Assembly (NCBI RefSeq): GCF_014161445.1
Contig: NZ_JABBXA010000031.1
Span: 20,862-84,861, forward strand
Length of the DNA: 64,000 bases
DNA from: Microbispora sp. H13382
GTDB taxonomy: Bacteria > Actinomycetota > Actinomycetes > Streptosporangiales > Streptosporangiaceae
Direction: 5' to 3'
The translations under genes were made by a program, and so were the position numbers. Every line of letters begins with the position of its first letter. Position 1 is the stretch's first letter. This document shows positions 8,240-16,536 of the stretch, piece by piece. Below the pieces are notes generated by a model. That model made no database searches. It was not told the origin of the DNA and worked only from the letters and a program-made list of their open reading frames with translations.

Positions 8240-8968
8240 TTACGGGCGGCGGAGGCGGGTGACGAACTTGTAGCGGTCGCCGCGGTAGAGCGACTGGGCG
8301 TACTCGACGGGGTTGCCGTCGGCGTCGAAGGCGTGCCGGGTCAGCAGCAGCATGGGCAGGCCGACGTCCACCCCCAGCACCTGCGCGTCGTACGGCGTGG
8401 CGAGCACGGTCTCGATGACCTCCTCGGCGTCGGTCAGCCGTACGTTGTAGGCGTTGTGCAGGGTCTCGTACAGCGACGAGTGCACCTCCAGCTCGCGCCG
8501 CAGGCGCGGGAACCGCCGGGCGGACAGGTGCGTGGTGTCGATCGACATCGGCTCGCCGTTGGCCAGGCGCAGGCGGTGGATCCGCAGGACCCTGCCGCCG
8601 GGGTTGATGGCCAGCCGCCGTCCGAGCGCCTCGTCGGCAGTGATGTAGCTGATATCGAGGATCTTGGTGTCCGGCTCCAGGCCGACCGTGCGCAGGTCAC
8701 CCGTGTACGAGGTGAGCTGGAGGACCTGGGCGACCTTGGGCTGGGCGACGAAGGTGCCCTTGCCCTGGATGCGCAGCAGCCTCCCCTCGACCACCAGCTC
8801 CGACAGCGCCTGCCGGACCGTCGTCCGGGAGGTCTCGAACCGTACGGCCAGGGTGCGCTCGGGCGGGAGCGCGCTGCCCGCGGGCAGGCTCTTGGTGAGC
8901 TCCAGGAGACTGCGCTTCACGTCGTAGTACTTCGGAACCCGGGGAGAGTCCTCGCTGTGCTCCGTCAC
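8240..8968 (-). CDS. dasR: GntR/HutC-family regulator DasR
   Basis: The 242-aa protein has an N-terminal winged helix (PPERTLAVRFETSRTTVRQALSEL region, about 35-60, then the wing RIQGKGTFVAQPKV). A UTRA effector domain follows with TSYTGDLRTVGLEP and GEPMSIDTTHLSARRFP. The match to Streptomyces DasR runs along the whole length, including the RVPKYYDVK start and the GDRYKFVTRL end. DasR represses N-acetylglucosamine uptake and chitinolytic genes and responds to glucosamine-6-phosphate; it links nutrient state to development and antibiotic production. The GTG start at 8968 is preceded by GAGGGTGG. No sugar transport genes are adjacent. Confidence 0.88.
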   Translation of the reverse strand: MTEHSEDSPRVPKYYDVKRSLLELTKSLPAGSALPPERTLAVRFETSRTTVRQALSELVVEGRLLRIQGKGTFVAQPKVAQVLQLTSYTGDLRTVGLEPDTKILDISYITADEALGRRLAINPGGRVLRIHRLRLANGEPMSIDTTHLSARRFPRLRRELEVHSSLYETLHNAYNVRLTDAEEVIETVLATPYDAQVLGVDVGLPMLLLTRHAFDADGNPVEYAQSLYRGDRYKFVTRLRRP

Positions 8969-9561
8969 CTGTCCACCCTCAACTCGCCCAACTCAGGCAA
9001 CATCGTCAACTCGGCCACAGCGGTGAGCGCACCCCGGACCACCGCGAGATCATCGGACCTCAAATCGGCCCCCGCGGTCAACCGCGGACAGGACCGGCAC
9101 CGAGGCACCGATGGTGGGCGGAAGCATCCCATGCGGACGCCCCGGTCCGCACGCAGGGCTCCCACTCCGGGTGCGAGCGGGGGCGGGCCGGGCACGACCG
9201 CTCCCACGGCGGCCGGCGGATCGGTCATCTCCAGCCCGGGTTCACGGGCCGCGGCGGCCGGCTCCCGAGTCCGCTGCAGCGCACGTCCGGGCAGGTCAGC
9301 GGTGATTTCCGGGACATCTAGGACATCCAGGACATCCGGGGCGACACCAGCACGGGCCGGGGCGCGGCCGGTGCCGAGGGTGAACGACCGGGCCGTGTCC
9401 GGGAGTGTGCCGACCAACTCGGGGGCGCCCGGGACGGCGCCGCCCTGAGCGCCCGGCGACCTCGGCAACGTGACGGTTCTCACACTCTCCCCACACCCGG
9501 CGAGGCCCGCCGCCCCACGCTCGGCGGCGGCCGCGCGAACTCTGTCCGTCGACCCTGTCAT
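8965..9561 (-). CDS. Possible hypothetical protein upstream of dasR (low-complexity)
   Basis: Between dasR and pdtaS a frame of about 198 codons from the ATG at 9561 ends in a TGA that overlaps the dasR start (GTGA). Its C-terminal part has coding-like third positions and reads DLAVVRGALTAVAELTMLPE. The rest is Ala/Pro/Gly-rich and resembles no family I know. The overlap would suit translational coupling to dasR, but composition alone can create such a frame in this genome. If it is not a gene, 8969-9584 is a 616-bp non-coding stretch between divergent genes. Confidence 0.3.
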   Translation of the reverse strand: MTGSTDRVRAAAAERGAAGLAGCGESVRTVTLPRSPGAQGGAVPGAPELVGTLPDTARSFTLGTGRAPARAGVAPDVLDVLDVPEITADLPGRALQRTREPAAAAREPGLEMTDPPAAVGAVVPGPPPLAPGVGALRADRGVRMGCFRPPSVPRCRSCPRLTAGADLRSDDLAVVRGALTAVAELTMLPELGELRVDR

Positions 9562-9584
9562 GAGGTGCATCTTGCCAGGTCGCG

Positions 9585-11093
9585 ATGGTCGATTCGCTTT
9601 CGACCCGGACGGCGGCGCATCATGCACTCGTGCCGACTCTCAGCGACCTCGTGTCGCGCCACACCGCGCTCGATTCCGCCGACGTCGACTGGATCCACTC
9701 GCTGGTCTCGGACTGGCAGTTGCTCGCCGACCTGTCGTTCGCGGACCTCATCCTGTGGGTTCCCGACCAGGGCGGCACGAGGTGGGTGGCGGTGGCCCAG
9801 ATGCGGCCGACGACCGGTCCGACCGTCTACCACGACGACGTCGTGGGCATGTCGGTCGAGGCCGGGGAGCGGCCCCTGATCGACGTGGCCTGGAGCGAGC
9901 ACCGCATCTGCAGGGAGGGCGACCCAGACTGGTCCAGCGGCGTGCCGGTGCGCGAGGAGACGATCCCGGTGCGGCGGGGCAAGGACGGCCCGATCATCGG
10001 GGTCATCCAGCGCTCGACCAACCTGTCGTCGGCGCGCACTCCGTCCCGGCTGGAGCTGACCTATCTGCAGAGCGCGTCCGACCTGGCGCAGATGGTGGCC
10101 GACGGAAGGTTTCCCTTCGCGGAGGAGGAGCCGATCCTGGTCAGGTCGCCCCGGGTGGGCGACGGCCTGCTCCGCCTGGACAAGGCCGGGCGGGTCACCT
10201 ACGCCTCGCCCAACGCGCTGTCGGCCTACCGCAGGCTCGGCCTGCACGCCGACCTGGTGGGGGCGGACCTGGGGAAGACGACCGCCGACCTGTGCTACTC
10301 CGACGAGCCGATCAACGAGGATCTGATGGTCGTCGCCAGCGGCCGGGCCCCGCGGGAGACCGAGGTGGAAAACGGCGGCACGGTCGTGCAGCTGCGGGCG
10401 ATCCCACTGATCGTCGGCGGCGGCCGCATCGGGGCGCTGGTGCTGATTCGCGACGTGACCGAGCTGCGTCGGCGCGAGCGGGAACTGCTCACCAAGGACG
10501 CGACGATCCGCGAGATCCACCACCGGGTCAAGAACAACCTGCAGACCGTGGCCGCGCTGCTGCGGCTTCAGGCGCGGCGGCTCAACAACCCCGAGGGCCA
10601 GGAGGCGCTGAACGAGGCCGTACGGCGGGTCGGCTCGATCGCGATCGTCCACGAGATCCTCGCCCAGATGCCGGAGGAGATGGTCGAGTTCGACGACATC
10701 GCCGACCGGGTCATCGCGATGACAGCGGAGGTGGCGGTCGCGCAGGTGACGATCAAGCGGGTCGGCAGCTTCGGCGTGCTGCCCGCCGCGGTCGCGACCC
10801 CCATCGCCATGGTGCTCACCGAGCTGCTGCAGAACGCGGTCGAGCACGGGTTCGCCCACTGCTCGGGAAACGTGCAGGTCGTGGTCTCCCGGGACGCCGA
10901 CCGGCTGGAGTTCGCGGTGGCCGACGACGGCAGGGGGCTACCCGAGGACTTCGACCTCGAGGCCACCGGCAGCCTCGGGCTCCAGATCGTCCGTACGCTG
11001 GTCGTCGGCGAGCTGTCGGGCCGGCTGGGCGTCGCGGGGAGAGAGGGCGGGGGCACCGAGGTCAGCCTCAGTATCCCGATGCAGTCCGGCTGA
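9585..11093 (+). CDS. pdtaS: Sensor histidine kinase PdtaS (GAF/PAS, HisKA_2, HATPase)
   Basis: The 502-aa protein aligns from end to end with mycobacterial PdtaS. The N-terminal GAF-like domain contains DWQLLADLSFADLILWVP, and a PAS domain with VTYASPNALSAYRRLGL follows. The HisKA_2 box reads KDATIREIHHRVKNNLQTVA (phospho-acceptor His in the EIHHRVKNN core), and an HATPase ends in GSLGLQIVRTLV. PdtaS phosphorylates the ANTAR-type antiterminator PdtaR, which controls translation or termination by RNA binding; no pdtaR gene is in this window. It is a soluble cytosolic kinase with no membrane segment. A GTG at 9630 would match the mycobacterial start more closely, but ATG 9585 is kept. Confidence 0.9.
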   Translation: MVDSLSTRTAAHHALVPTLSDLVSRHTALDSADVDWIHSLVSDWQLLADLSFADLILWVPDQGGTRWVAVAQMRPTTGPTVYHDDVVGMSVEAGERPLIDVAWSEHRICREGDPDWSSGVPVREETIPVRRGKDGPIIGVIQRSTNLSSARTPSRLELTYLQSASDLAQMVADGRFPFAEEEPILVRSPRVGDGLLRLDKAGRVTYASPNALSAYRRLGLHADLVGADLGKTTADLCYSDEPINEDLMVVASGRAPRETEVENGGTVVQLRAIPLIVGGGRIGALVLIRDVTELRRRERELLTKDATIREIHHRVKNNLQTVAALLRLQARRLNNPEGQEALNEAVRRVGSIAIVHEILAQMPEEMVEFDDIADRVIAMTAEVAVAQVTIKRVGSFGVLPAAVATPIAMVLTELLQNAVEHGFAHCSGNVQVVVSRDADRLEFAVADDGRGLPEDFDLEATGSLGLQIVRTLVVGELSGRLGVAGREGGGTEVSLSIPMQSG

Positions 11094-11314
11094 TCTCTCG
11101 CCGGCGTCTCTCCTCAAGGGACGCGGGAGGCGCCACAGGGGACCCGCTGTGCGGGACCGTTGTGGGGGATGCCATAGTGGACGCGATGTTTTGGTGGACA
11201 GACGGCCCTATGGGCGGGAGGCTCCTCGGCCGTCCCGGCCGGGGTCAGGTGCCCCGCGATTCGGTGAATGCCATGGCCGGCATCCACCGAAGGCGTTCGC
11301 GTGCGGCGGGGGAG

Positions 11315-11569
11315 TCAGACGGCGGCGCGGGCGCGGGCGCGCGCCGTACGGCGCTTGAGGGCGCGGCGCTCATCCTCGCTGAGCCCGCCCCAGACTCCGG
11401 CGTCCTGGCCCGACTCGAGGGCCCACTTGAGGCAGGACTCGGCGACCGTGCATCGCCCGCATACCTGCTTGGCCTCTTCGATCTGCATGAGCGCCGGACC
11501 AGTGTTCCCGATCGGGAAGAACAGTTCGGGGTCCACGTCACGGCAGGCAGCGCGGTGGCGCCAGTCCAT
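11315..11569 (-). CDS. whiB1: WhiB1/WblE-family iron-sulfur regulator
   Basis: The 84-aa protein from the ATG at 11569 begins MDWRHRAACRD. It keeps the four cluster cysteines (AACRD, then KQVCGRCTVAESC), the GVWGGLSEDERR turn, and a C-terminal Arg/Lys-rich DNA-binding tail. In mycobacteria whiB1 sits next to pdtaS and encodes an essential [4Fe-4S], NO-sensitive partner of the primary sigma factor; the same adjacency is seen here. A frame extends 10 codons upstream, but the family start is the internal ATG. An inverted repeat at 11704-11727 lies about 135 bp upstream. Confidence 0.93.
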   Translation of the reverse strand: MDWRHRAACRDVDPELFFPIGNTGPALMQIEEAKQVCGRCTVAESCLKWALESGQDAGVWGGLSEDERRALKRRTARARARAAV

Positions 11570-11703
11570 GCGTTCCACTCCTTCGTAAAGTGGAGCCACC
11601 GTGGCTCCTCGTCAACTTTGTGATTTCTTTCACTAATTGCTGCGAACACCGACCCGGATCCTGGGTGAGGGGCCGGGAGTGTCCGCGTGATCGCCGGGGC
11701 TCC

Positions 11704-11727
11704 TTACGGAGGCTGTGGTCTCCGTAA
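11704..11727. promoter_or_regulatory. Inverted repeat upstream of whiB1
   Basis: TTACGGAG (11704-11711) and its complement CTCCGTAA (11720-11727) are separated by 8 bp. It lies between whiB1 and the lipid-kinase gene stop, 135 bp before the whiB1 start on its strand. It could be an operator for whiB1 or a terminator for the kinase transcript; the absence of a T-run and the near-AT centre of the arms favour a protein site. Confidence 0.35.
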
Positions 11728-11850
11728 AGGTCCTACGTTCCGACGTCGTGTTCAGCTTTTCAGCCGTACCAACACCACACAAGAGGTTTGGGACAAGGTT
11801 TTGCCCGTCGTGGCTGTCGGATGCGTCACACTATGACTACCTGTAACAGG

Positions 11851-12843
11851 TCAGACGAGAACTTGTAACGCGTCCGGGATAGCGCGAAAGATCACCCACT
11901 CGTGTTCTCCCAGGTAGTCGCCGTCGAGTTGGAAGGCGACCGGGCGGGAGGCGAGGAGAGTGAACTCGGCCTCGTCATGGATCTGAACGAGGTTTTTACC
12001 GCGTGGCAATCCCCGGTGTTCGCCGATGATCTGCCGGACGAGCGCGAGCACGGCCGGCAGGCTCATCTTGCGGAGCCCGAGCATGTCGAGCCCCGTCTCG
12101 AAACCGGCCCACGGCGTCGGGTTGATCGGACGTGTGCCGGCGTACGTCCACGGCGACGTGTTGGACACGATCGCCATGAAGATCCCATCCTCTGGCGGCC
12201 GGCCGGGACGGGTCAGCCGGATCGCCGGCCGTCGACGGTCCGTCACGAAGAAGTGGCGCACCGTCGTGTTCACGTAGAGGGCGGGCAGGGCGCGATGTCC
12301 CGCGCTCCGCAGGCCCTCGACGGCTCGGACGACTTCGGCGTCGTATCCCAGCCCAGCACAAAATGTGAAATATCTAGACCTTTGCTGGTCAGGTGGCGCA
12401 CCTGCCCCCGGATCCGGGCCCGAAACCTCGTCATGCCAAATCGCCTGTCCCAAACCTATGGTGCGGCGGCGTCCTTCCCGTAGCGCCTCCAGGACGGCTC
12501 CGGTCGCCTCGACCGGGTTGTTGGGCAGCCCGAGAGCGCGGGCGAAGACGTTGGCGCTGCCGCCGGGAATGACGATGAGAGCGGGCCGGTCGGTCGCGCC
12601 ACCGCCGGGATGGGCGTCGAGCAGGCCGTTGACGGTCTCGTTGATCGTGCCGTCGCCGCCGAGGACCGCCACCGCGTCGAAGCCCTTGGCGTGCGCGGTG
12701 GCCGCGAGCGCGGTCGCGTGGCCACGGTAGGCGGTCTCCTCGACCGACAGATCGACGGCGGCGCCGAGCGCCCGGATCAGTACGTCCCGGGTACGCCGGT
12801 GCGTCGAGGTCGCCTTGGGATTGACGAGGAGGAGTGCCCGCAT
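11851..12843 (-). CDS. Diacylglycerol/sphingosine-kinase-family lipid kinase
   Basis: The 330-aa protein has the DAGK catalytic domain: MRALLLVNPKATS at the start, the nucleotide motif AVLGGDGTINE (about 60-70), and IPGGSANVFARALGLPN (about 93-109). The C-terminal beta-sandwich contains FEVGLDM-like FETGLDMLGL and ends with QLDGDYLGE. Members phosphorylate diacylglycerol or related lipids at the membrane. The order pdtaS-whiB1-this gene-membrane protein resembles mycobacterial Rv3220c-Rv3217c, so it is likely a core gene, distinct from the second kinase of this superfamily at 40367-41311 inside the biosynthetic cluster. Confidence 0.88.
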   Translation of the reverse strand: MRALLLVNPKATSTHRRTRDVLIRALGAAVDLSVEETAYRGHATALAATAHAKGFDAVAVLGGDGTINETVNGLLDAHPGGGATDRPALIVIPGGSANVFARALGLPNNPVEATGAVLEALREGRRRTIGLGQAIWHDEVSGPDPGAGAPPDQQRSRYFTFCAGLGYDAEVVRAVEGLRSAGHRALPALYVNTTVRHFFVTDRRRPAIRLTRPGRPPEDGIFMAIVSNTSPWTYAGTRPINPTPWAGFETGLDMLGLRKMSLPAVLALVRQIIGEHRGLPRGKNLVQIHDEAEFTLLASRPVAFQLDGDYLGEHEWVIFRAIPDALQVLV

Positions 12844-12930
12844 GCCTGAAGGTTAACGAACGGTTTACCGCTCGCGCCGGGTGACGCCTGCTCAGTGGGG
12901 CGCACGCCGCTGCGGGTAGGGTTGGGCGGT

Positions 12931-13341
12931 GTGATCAGCAGTTCCGTGGGCCGTCCCGGCACACTCACCGTGGCCGCCGCTCTCCTGGCCGCAGAAGGCC
13001 TGCTCGCCCTCGTCCTGGGCGGCTACGTCGGCGTCGAGACCGTCATCGGCGAGCCCACCGACGTGATCACCAGCATCGCCGTGGCCGGATTCGGCGTGCT
13101 CGGCGGCGCTTTGCTGCTCTGGGTGGCCCGGGGCCTGTGGCTGGTGCTGCGCTGGAGCCGGGGCCCGGCCGTGACGACGCAGATATTCGCCCTTCCGGTG
13201 GCGATCAGCCTCATCCAGTCGGCGCAGTACGCCTTCGGCGTCCCGCTCATCGCCGCGGCGGCGGTCGCCCTGGTCACCCTGCTCGCACCGACCTCCACAC
13301 ACGCCCTCATGGGCGAGGACGGCGCACCCGGCGCGTCCTGA
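12931..13341 (+). CDS. Small integral membrane protein (Rv3217c-like position)
   Basis: The 136-aa protein from the GTG at 12931 has four hydrophobic segments: about residues 12-32 (TVAAALLAAEGLLALVLGG), 46-70, 85-105 and 108-122. The GTG is preceded by GGGTAGGG at a good distance; a longer start at 12895 is possible but lacks a ribosome site. It has no catalytic signature, and the function is unknown. It is transcribed divergently from the lipid kinase gene, 87 bp apart, and its place in the conserved pdtaS-whiB1 neighbourhood supports a real gene. Confidence 0.7.
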   Translation: MISSSVGRPGTLTVAAALLAAEGLLALVLGGYVGVETVIGEPTDVITSIAVAGFGVLGGALLLWVARGLWLVLRWSRGPAVTTQIFALPVAISLIQSAQYAFGVPLIAAAAVALVTLLAPTSTHALMGEDGAPGAS

Positions 13342-13439
13342 GCCGTGCGATCGGTGACCGGGCGCCGCCGGGGGGAGCGCGGCGTCGCGGTCGTCTGCCT
13401 GGCGATCGTCCGATCGTCCGGGCTCTGATGGGTTTCCGC

Positions 13440-14243
13440 TCAGTCCTCGGCGGTGAGGCCCTCGCGGAGCTGGGCCAGCGTCCGGGCGAGCAGCCGGGAC
13501 ACGTGCATCTGCGAGATCCCCAGCTCGGTGGCGATCTGCGACTGCGTCATGTTGCCGAAGAAACGCAGCAGCAGGATCCGCTTCTCGCGCGGAGGCAGGC
13601 GCTCGAGCAGCGGCTTGAGCGACTCGCGGTACTCCACACCCTCCAGCGACTCGTCCACGATGCCGAGCGAGTCGGACACGGCGGGCGCGTCGTCGTCGCC
13701 GGAGTCGGGCGCGTCGAGCGACACGGTGGAGTAGGCGTTGGCCGACTCCAGGCCCTCCAGGACCTCCTCCTCGCTCATGCCGAGGTGCGCGGCGAGCTCG
13801 GCGACCGTGGGCGCGCGGCTCTCCCGCTGCGACAGCTCGCTTATCGCCTTGGTGAGCGAGAGCTTCAGCTCCTGGAGCCTGCGCGGCACGCGGACCGCCC
13901 AGCCCTTGTCGCGGAAGTGCCGCTTGATCTCGCCGACGATGGTCGGAGTGGCGTACGTGGAGAACTCCACGCCGCGGGCGAGGTCGAACCGGTCGATCGA
14001 CTTGATCAGCCCGATCGTGGCGACCTGCGTGAGGTCGTCGAGCCACTCGCCCCGGTTGCGGAAGCGACGGGCCAGGTACTCCACCAGAGGCAGGTGGAGC
14101 TCGACCAGCTCGTCGCGGATGCGCTGCCGCCTCGGGTCGTCCGACGGGAGCTCCGACAGCTCGGCGAAGAGTGTGCGGGCGCGTACGCGGTCCGGCACCG
14201 CCGAGTCGCCGGAGGTCATCGCACTCGTCCTTTCCGTCATCAC
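13440..14243 (-). CDS. sigF: Alternative sigma factor of the SigF/SigB group
   Basis: The 267-aa protein has all sigma-70 regions except 1.1. Region 2 contains FRNRGEWLDDLTQVATIGLIKSIDRFD and the -10 reader YATPTIVGEIKRHFRDKGW. Region 3 has LTKAISELSQRESRAPTV, and region 4 ends with the HTH MTQSQIATELGISQMHVSRLLARTL. This is the stress/sporulation SigF-SigB family of actinomycetes. The start is GTGATG: the GTG at 14243 and the ATG at 14240 overlap the stop of the upstream anti-sigma gene, so expression is translationally coupled to it. Confidence 0.92.
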   Translation of the reverse strand: MMTERTSAMTSGDSAVPDRVRARTLFAELSELPSDDPRRQRIRDELVELHLPLVEYLARRFRNRGEWLDDLTQVATIGLIKSIDRFDLARGVEFSTYATPTIVGEIKRHFRDKGWAVRVPRRLQELKLSLTKAISELSQRESRAPTVAELAAHLGMSEEEVLEGLESANAYSTVSLDAPDSGDDDAPAVSDSLGIVDESLEGVEYRESLKPLLERLPPREKRILLLRFFGNMTQSQIATELGISQMHVSRLLARTLAQLREGLTAED

Positions 14244-14665
14244 GACGGCCTCGCCGTACTCCGGCGCTTACGCAGCACGATCGCCAGGTGGTCGGCGTGG
14301 TCGGAGATGGCGTCCACGTCGTCGGCCAGCGCGGTCAGCACCATCCAGGCGAAGTCCTCCCGGTTGGGCGAGCTGACCCCGAGCGTGTTGACCTCGACGC
14401 GGACTGTCATCTCCGGGCCCGTGAGCTCGAACTCCGCGAGGAGATCCGTTCCGGGCACGGCGTGCCGCAGCAACATGGCGCACGCCTCGTCGACGGCGAT
14501 GCGCAGGTCCTCGATCTGGTCGAGGGTGAAGTCGAGCCGTGCGGCGAGCCCGGCGGTGGCCGTGCGCAGCACGGACAGGTAGGCGCTCACGGCGGGCAGC
14601 CGGACACTCACAGCATCGCGAATCCCGGTCAGATCCACCGCAGGCGTCTCGGTTTCCTCGGTCAC
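14240..14665 (-). CDS. rsbW: Anti-sigma factor RsbW/UsfX-like serine kinase
   Basis: The 141-aa GHKL ATPase fold protein has the N-box-like IEDLRIAVDEACAMLLRHA. It lacks a long G2 box, as in actinobacterial UsfX/RsbW proteins, and has a shortened C-terminus. It binds and inhibits the sigma factor encoded directly downstream, and may be countered by an unlinked STAS anti-anti-sigma protein. The GTG start at 14665 follows a strong GAGGAGGAAC ribosome site, and its stop overlaps the sigF start. About 210 bp between this gene and sodN hold the sodN terminator. Confidence 0.9.
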   Translation of the reverse strand: MTEETETPAVDLTGIRDAVSVRLPAVSAYLSVLRTATAGLAARLDFTLDQIEDLRIAVDEACAMLLRHAVPGTDLLAEFELTGPEMTVRVEVNTLGVSSPNREDFAWMVLTALADDVDAISDHADHLAIVLRKRRSTARPS

Positions 14666-14831
14666 GTTCCTCCTCGCCTCTTCAGCCGGCTGAGTGCCGC
14701 TGACTGCAACTTACCGCCACTCGCGCGGTGCCGCCCCGGGCGGACGCGCTGATTGTGGCGATCCTTGGAGGTACCTGCACGTAAATTCCGTGCTACCGAA
14801 TATGGAGTTTGTATGGGCCTTGGGGTGATCT

Positions 14832-14864
14832 GGCCCCGCGCGGCCCTGAAAGCCGTGCGGGGCC
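14832..14864 (-). terminator. Terminator downstream of sodN
   Basis: Thirteen-bp arms (14832-14844 GGCCCCGCGCGGC; 14852-14864 GCCGTGCGGGGCC, one G-T type mismatch) enclose a 7-nt loop. It sits 15 bp past the sodN stop on its strand, so it very likely ends the sodN transcript. Confidence 0.75.
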
Positions 14865-14878
14865 CGAGGTTCCGAGGC

Positions 14879-15280
14879 TCAGGCGGCCTTGGTCTCCCAG
14901 AAGATCTTGGCGATCTCGTCGATCTTCGCGAGGAGGTCGTCGGCCAGGGCGGGGTCCACGGTCCCCTTGGCCCCGGCGGCGCCGGCCAGCTTCGTGGCGT
15001 CCCAGAAGAGCTGGTGAAGCTGGGGGTACTGCTCGAGGTGCGGGGGCTTGAAGTAGTCGGTCCACAGCACCCACAGGTGATGCTTGACCAGCTCGGCCCG
15101 CTGTTCCTTGATGATCAGCGCGCGGGTCCTGAAGACCGGGTCGTCGTTGTCGGCGTACTTCTTAATGATCGCCTTCACCGACTCGGCCTCGATGCGGGCC
15201 TGCGCCGGGTCGTAGACCCCGCACGGCAGGTCGCAGTGGGCGGACGCCTCGTGCCGGGGTCGCAGCAGTCGTGCGAGCAT
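14879..15280 (-). CDS. sodN: Nickel superoxide dismutase SodN (proenzyme)
   Basis: The 133-aa protein carries a 14-residue leader (MLARLLRPRHEASA) followed by the nickel hook HCDLPCGVYDPA. After cleavage His1, Cys2 and Cys6 bind Ni and dismutate superoxide in the cytoplasm as a hexamer. The rest is the expected four-helix bundle with HHLWVLWTDYFKPPHL. Length and sequence match Streptomyces SodN. The ATG at 15280 follows AAGGAAGG. The gene is divergent from sodX, the maturation protease, across an 84-bp gap that must contain both promoters; in Streptomyces sodN expression depends on nickel. Confidence 0.97.
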   Translation of the reverse strand: MLARLLRPRHEASAHCDLPCGVYDPAQARIEAESVKAIIKKYADNDDPVFRTRALIIKEQRAELVKHHLWVLWTDYFKPPHLEQYPQLHQLFWDATKLAGAAGAKGTVDPALADDLLAKIDEIAKIFWETKAA

Positions 15281-15364
15281 CGGAATCCTTCCTTAGGAAT
15301 GCTGGTGACAGCACTGTTCCAGGACCGACCTTACTCGTCTCGAAATCACTGTGCGGAGGGGGAT

Positions 15365-15679
15365 GTGCTCACCGCCGTGTGCGTGTCCGGCGATTCGATG
15401 CTGCCCGCGTTGCGACCTAGAGACTGGCTGCTGGTACGGCGCGGCGCCCCGATCCGTCCCGGAGACCTGGTGGTCGCCAGGCGGCCGCACGGGCTGATCG
15501 TCAAGCGGGCCTTCCGGCTCACGGGCGACGGCTGGTGGCTGGAGAGCGACAACCAGTCGGCCCCGGGGCGCCGGGACAGCTGGGACTTCGGCGCGGTGCC
15601 CGAGGAGGACGTCGTGGGCAGGGTCGTGCTGCGTTACTGGCCCAGGCCCGCGCTGCGCTTCCCCGCGCCGGCCGCCTGA
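15365..15679 (+). CDS. sodX: Ni-SOD maturation peptidase SodX (S26/S24-like)
   Basis: The 104-aa signal-peptidase-like protein starts at the GTG at 15365 directly behind GGAGGGG. It has the catalytic Ser box VSGDSMLPALRPRDWLLV (Ser near residue 9) and the Lys-containing box RRPHGLIVKRAFRL. It then has LESDNQ and SRDSR-like RRDSWDFG, as in nickel-type superoxide dismutase maturation proteases. There is no membrane anchor, so it acts in the cytosol and removes the SodN leader. The long open frame before 15365 reads through the sodN gene on the other strand and is not real. Confidence 0.92.
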   Translation: MLTAVCVSGDSMLPALRPRDWLLVRRGAPIRPGDLVVARRPHGLIVKRAFRLTGDGWWLESDNQSAPGRRDSWDFGAVPEEDVVGRVVLRYWPRPALRFPAPAA

Positions 15680-15737
15680 CCGAGCCCTCCCACGGGCCCT
15701 TCCATGGGCCCTTCTGCCGGGCCGTCCTGCGCCTGGC

Positions 15738-16277
15738 TCAGGCGCCCCGCTTGCGCGCCCGGTAGGCGGCCACGTTCGCCCGGCTGGCGCAGCGTTCCGA
15801 GCAGTAGCGGCGCGACCGGTTGGAGGAGGTGTCGAGATAGGCGTTGCGGCACGGCGCCGCCTGGCACATGCCGAGCCGGTCCACGCCGAGCCGGGTCACG
15901 ACGCTGGCCAGGCCCATGACCGACCCGACCGAGAGGGCGTCGGCGACCCGGCCGCCCTCGGTCAGGTGCAGGTGCCAGGGCTGGCCGTCGTGCCCGGAGA
16001 TCTGCGGATGCACGGGATGACGGACCAGCAGCCCGTTGAGCCGCTCGACCACCTCCACGTCGTCGCCATCGGCGGCGGACGCGAAGACCCCCGCGAGTTC
16101 GTCGCGCAGCTCGCACAGCGCGTCGATGTCACGGCGGGTGAGACGCGCGGCCGCCTCCGTACGACCCGTCTCCTCCAGGAGAGCTCGCAGGGAGAAGGGG
16201 TTTTTGAGTTCGTCGCCCATGTTGACCAGCTGTACGGCCAGCTCGGCGTAAGACGTCAAGTCCACTGGGACGCCCAA
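15738..16277 (-). CDS. ABATE / CGNR zinc-finger transcriptional regulator
   Basis: The 179-aa protein has an N-terminal ABATE-like stress-sensing domain (VDLTSYAELAVQLVN to the middle). A C-terminal CGNR-type zinc finger follows: MCQAAPCRNAYLDTSSNRSRRYCSERCASRANVAAYRARK, listed here in parts, with Cys pairs near residues 137/142 and 158/162. Actinomycetes have many such proteins; most are uncharacterised regulators. The regulated genes are not evident: a 259-bp gap separates it from the divergent malic enzyme gene, which could share the promoter region. Confidence 0.85.
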   Translation of the reverse strand: MGVPVDLTSYAELAVQLVNMGDELKNPFSLRALLEETGRTEAAARLTRRDIDALCELRDELAGVFASAADGDDVEVVERLNGLLVRHPVHPQISGHDGQPWHLHLTEGGRVADALSVGSVMGLASVVTRLGVDRLGMCQAAPCRNAYLDTSSNRSRRYCSERCASRANVAAYRARKRGA

Positions 16278-16536
16278 ATACGTAAGAGATCACCGGCAAA
16301 GCCGAGTATTACATGCCCGATGGCCTGGGGGAACACCTGAACGTGCAACGATATGTGACCCGATCCGGCCGGGGCGCGTGTCACATCCTGTGGCACAATC
16401 AGGGAACGGGTGACCCCCGTACCCCCTCAAGAGACGACCGTCAACGACGACGGCCTCCGGCGGCTACCGAAGCCAGGCTCTCGTTCTCTTGACGGCGTCT
16501 ACCGAAGGAACTCGTCCTTTCGACACTGGGGTCGCT

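Noticed and set aside
14753..15364. Upstream extension of the sodX frame
   Set aside because: It runs antisense through sodN; the GTG at 15365 with GGAGGGG gives the normal SodX length.
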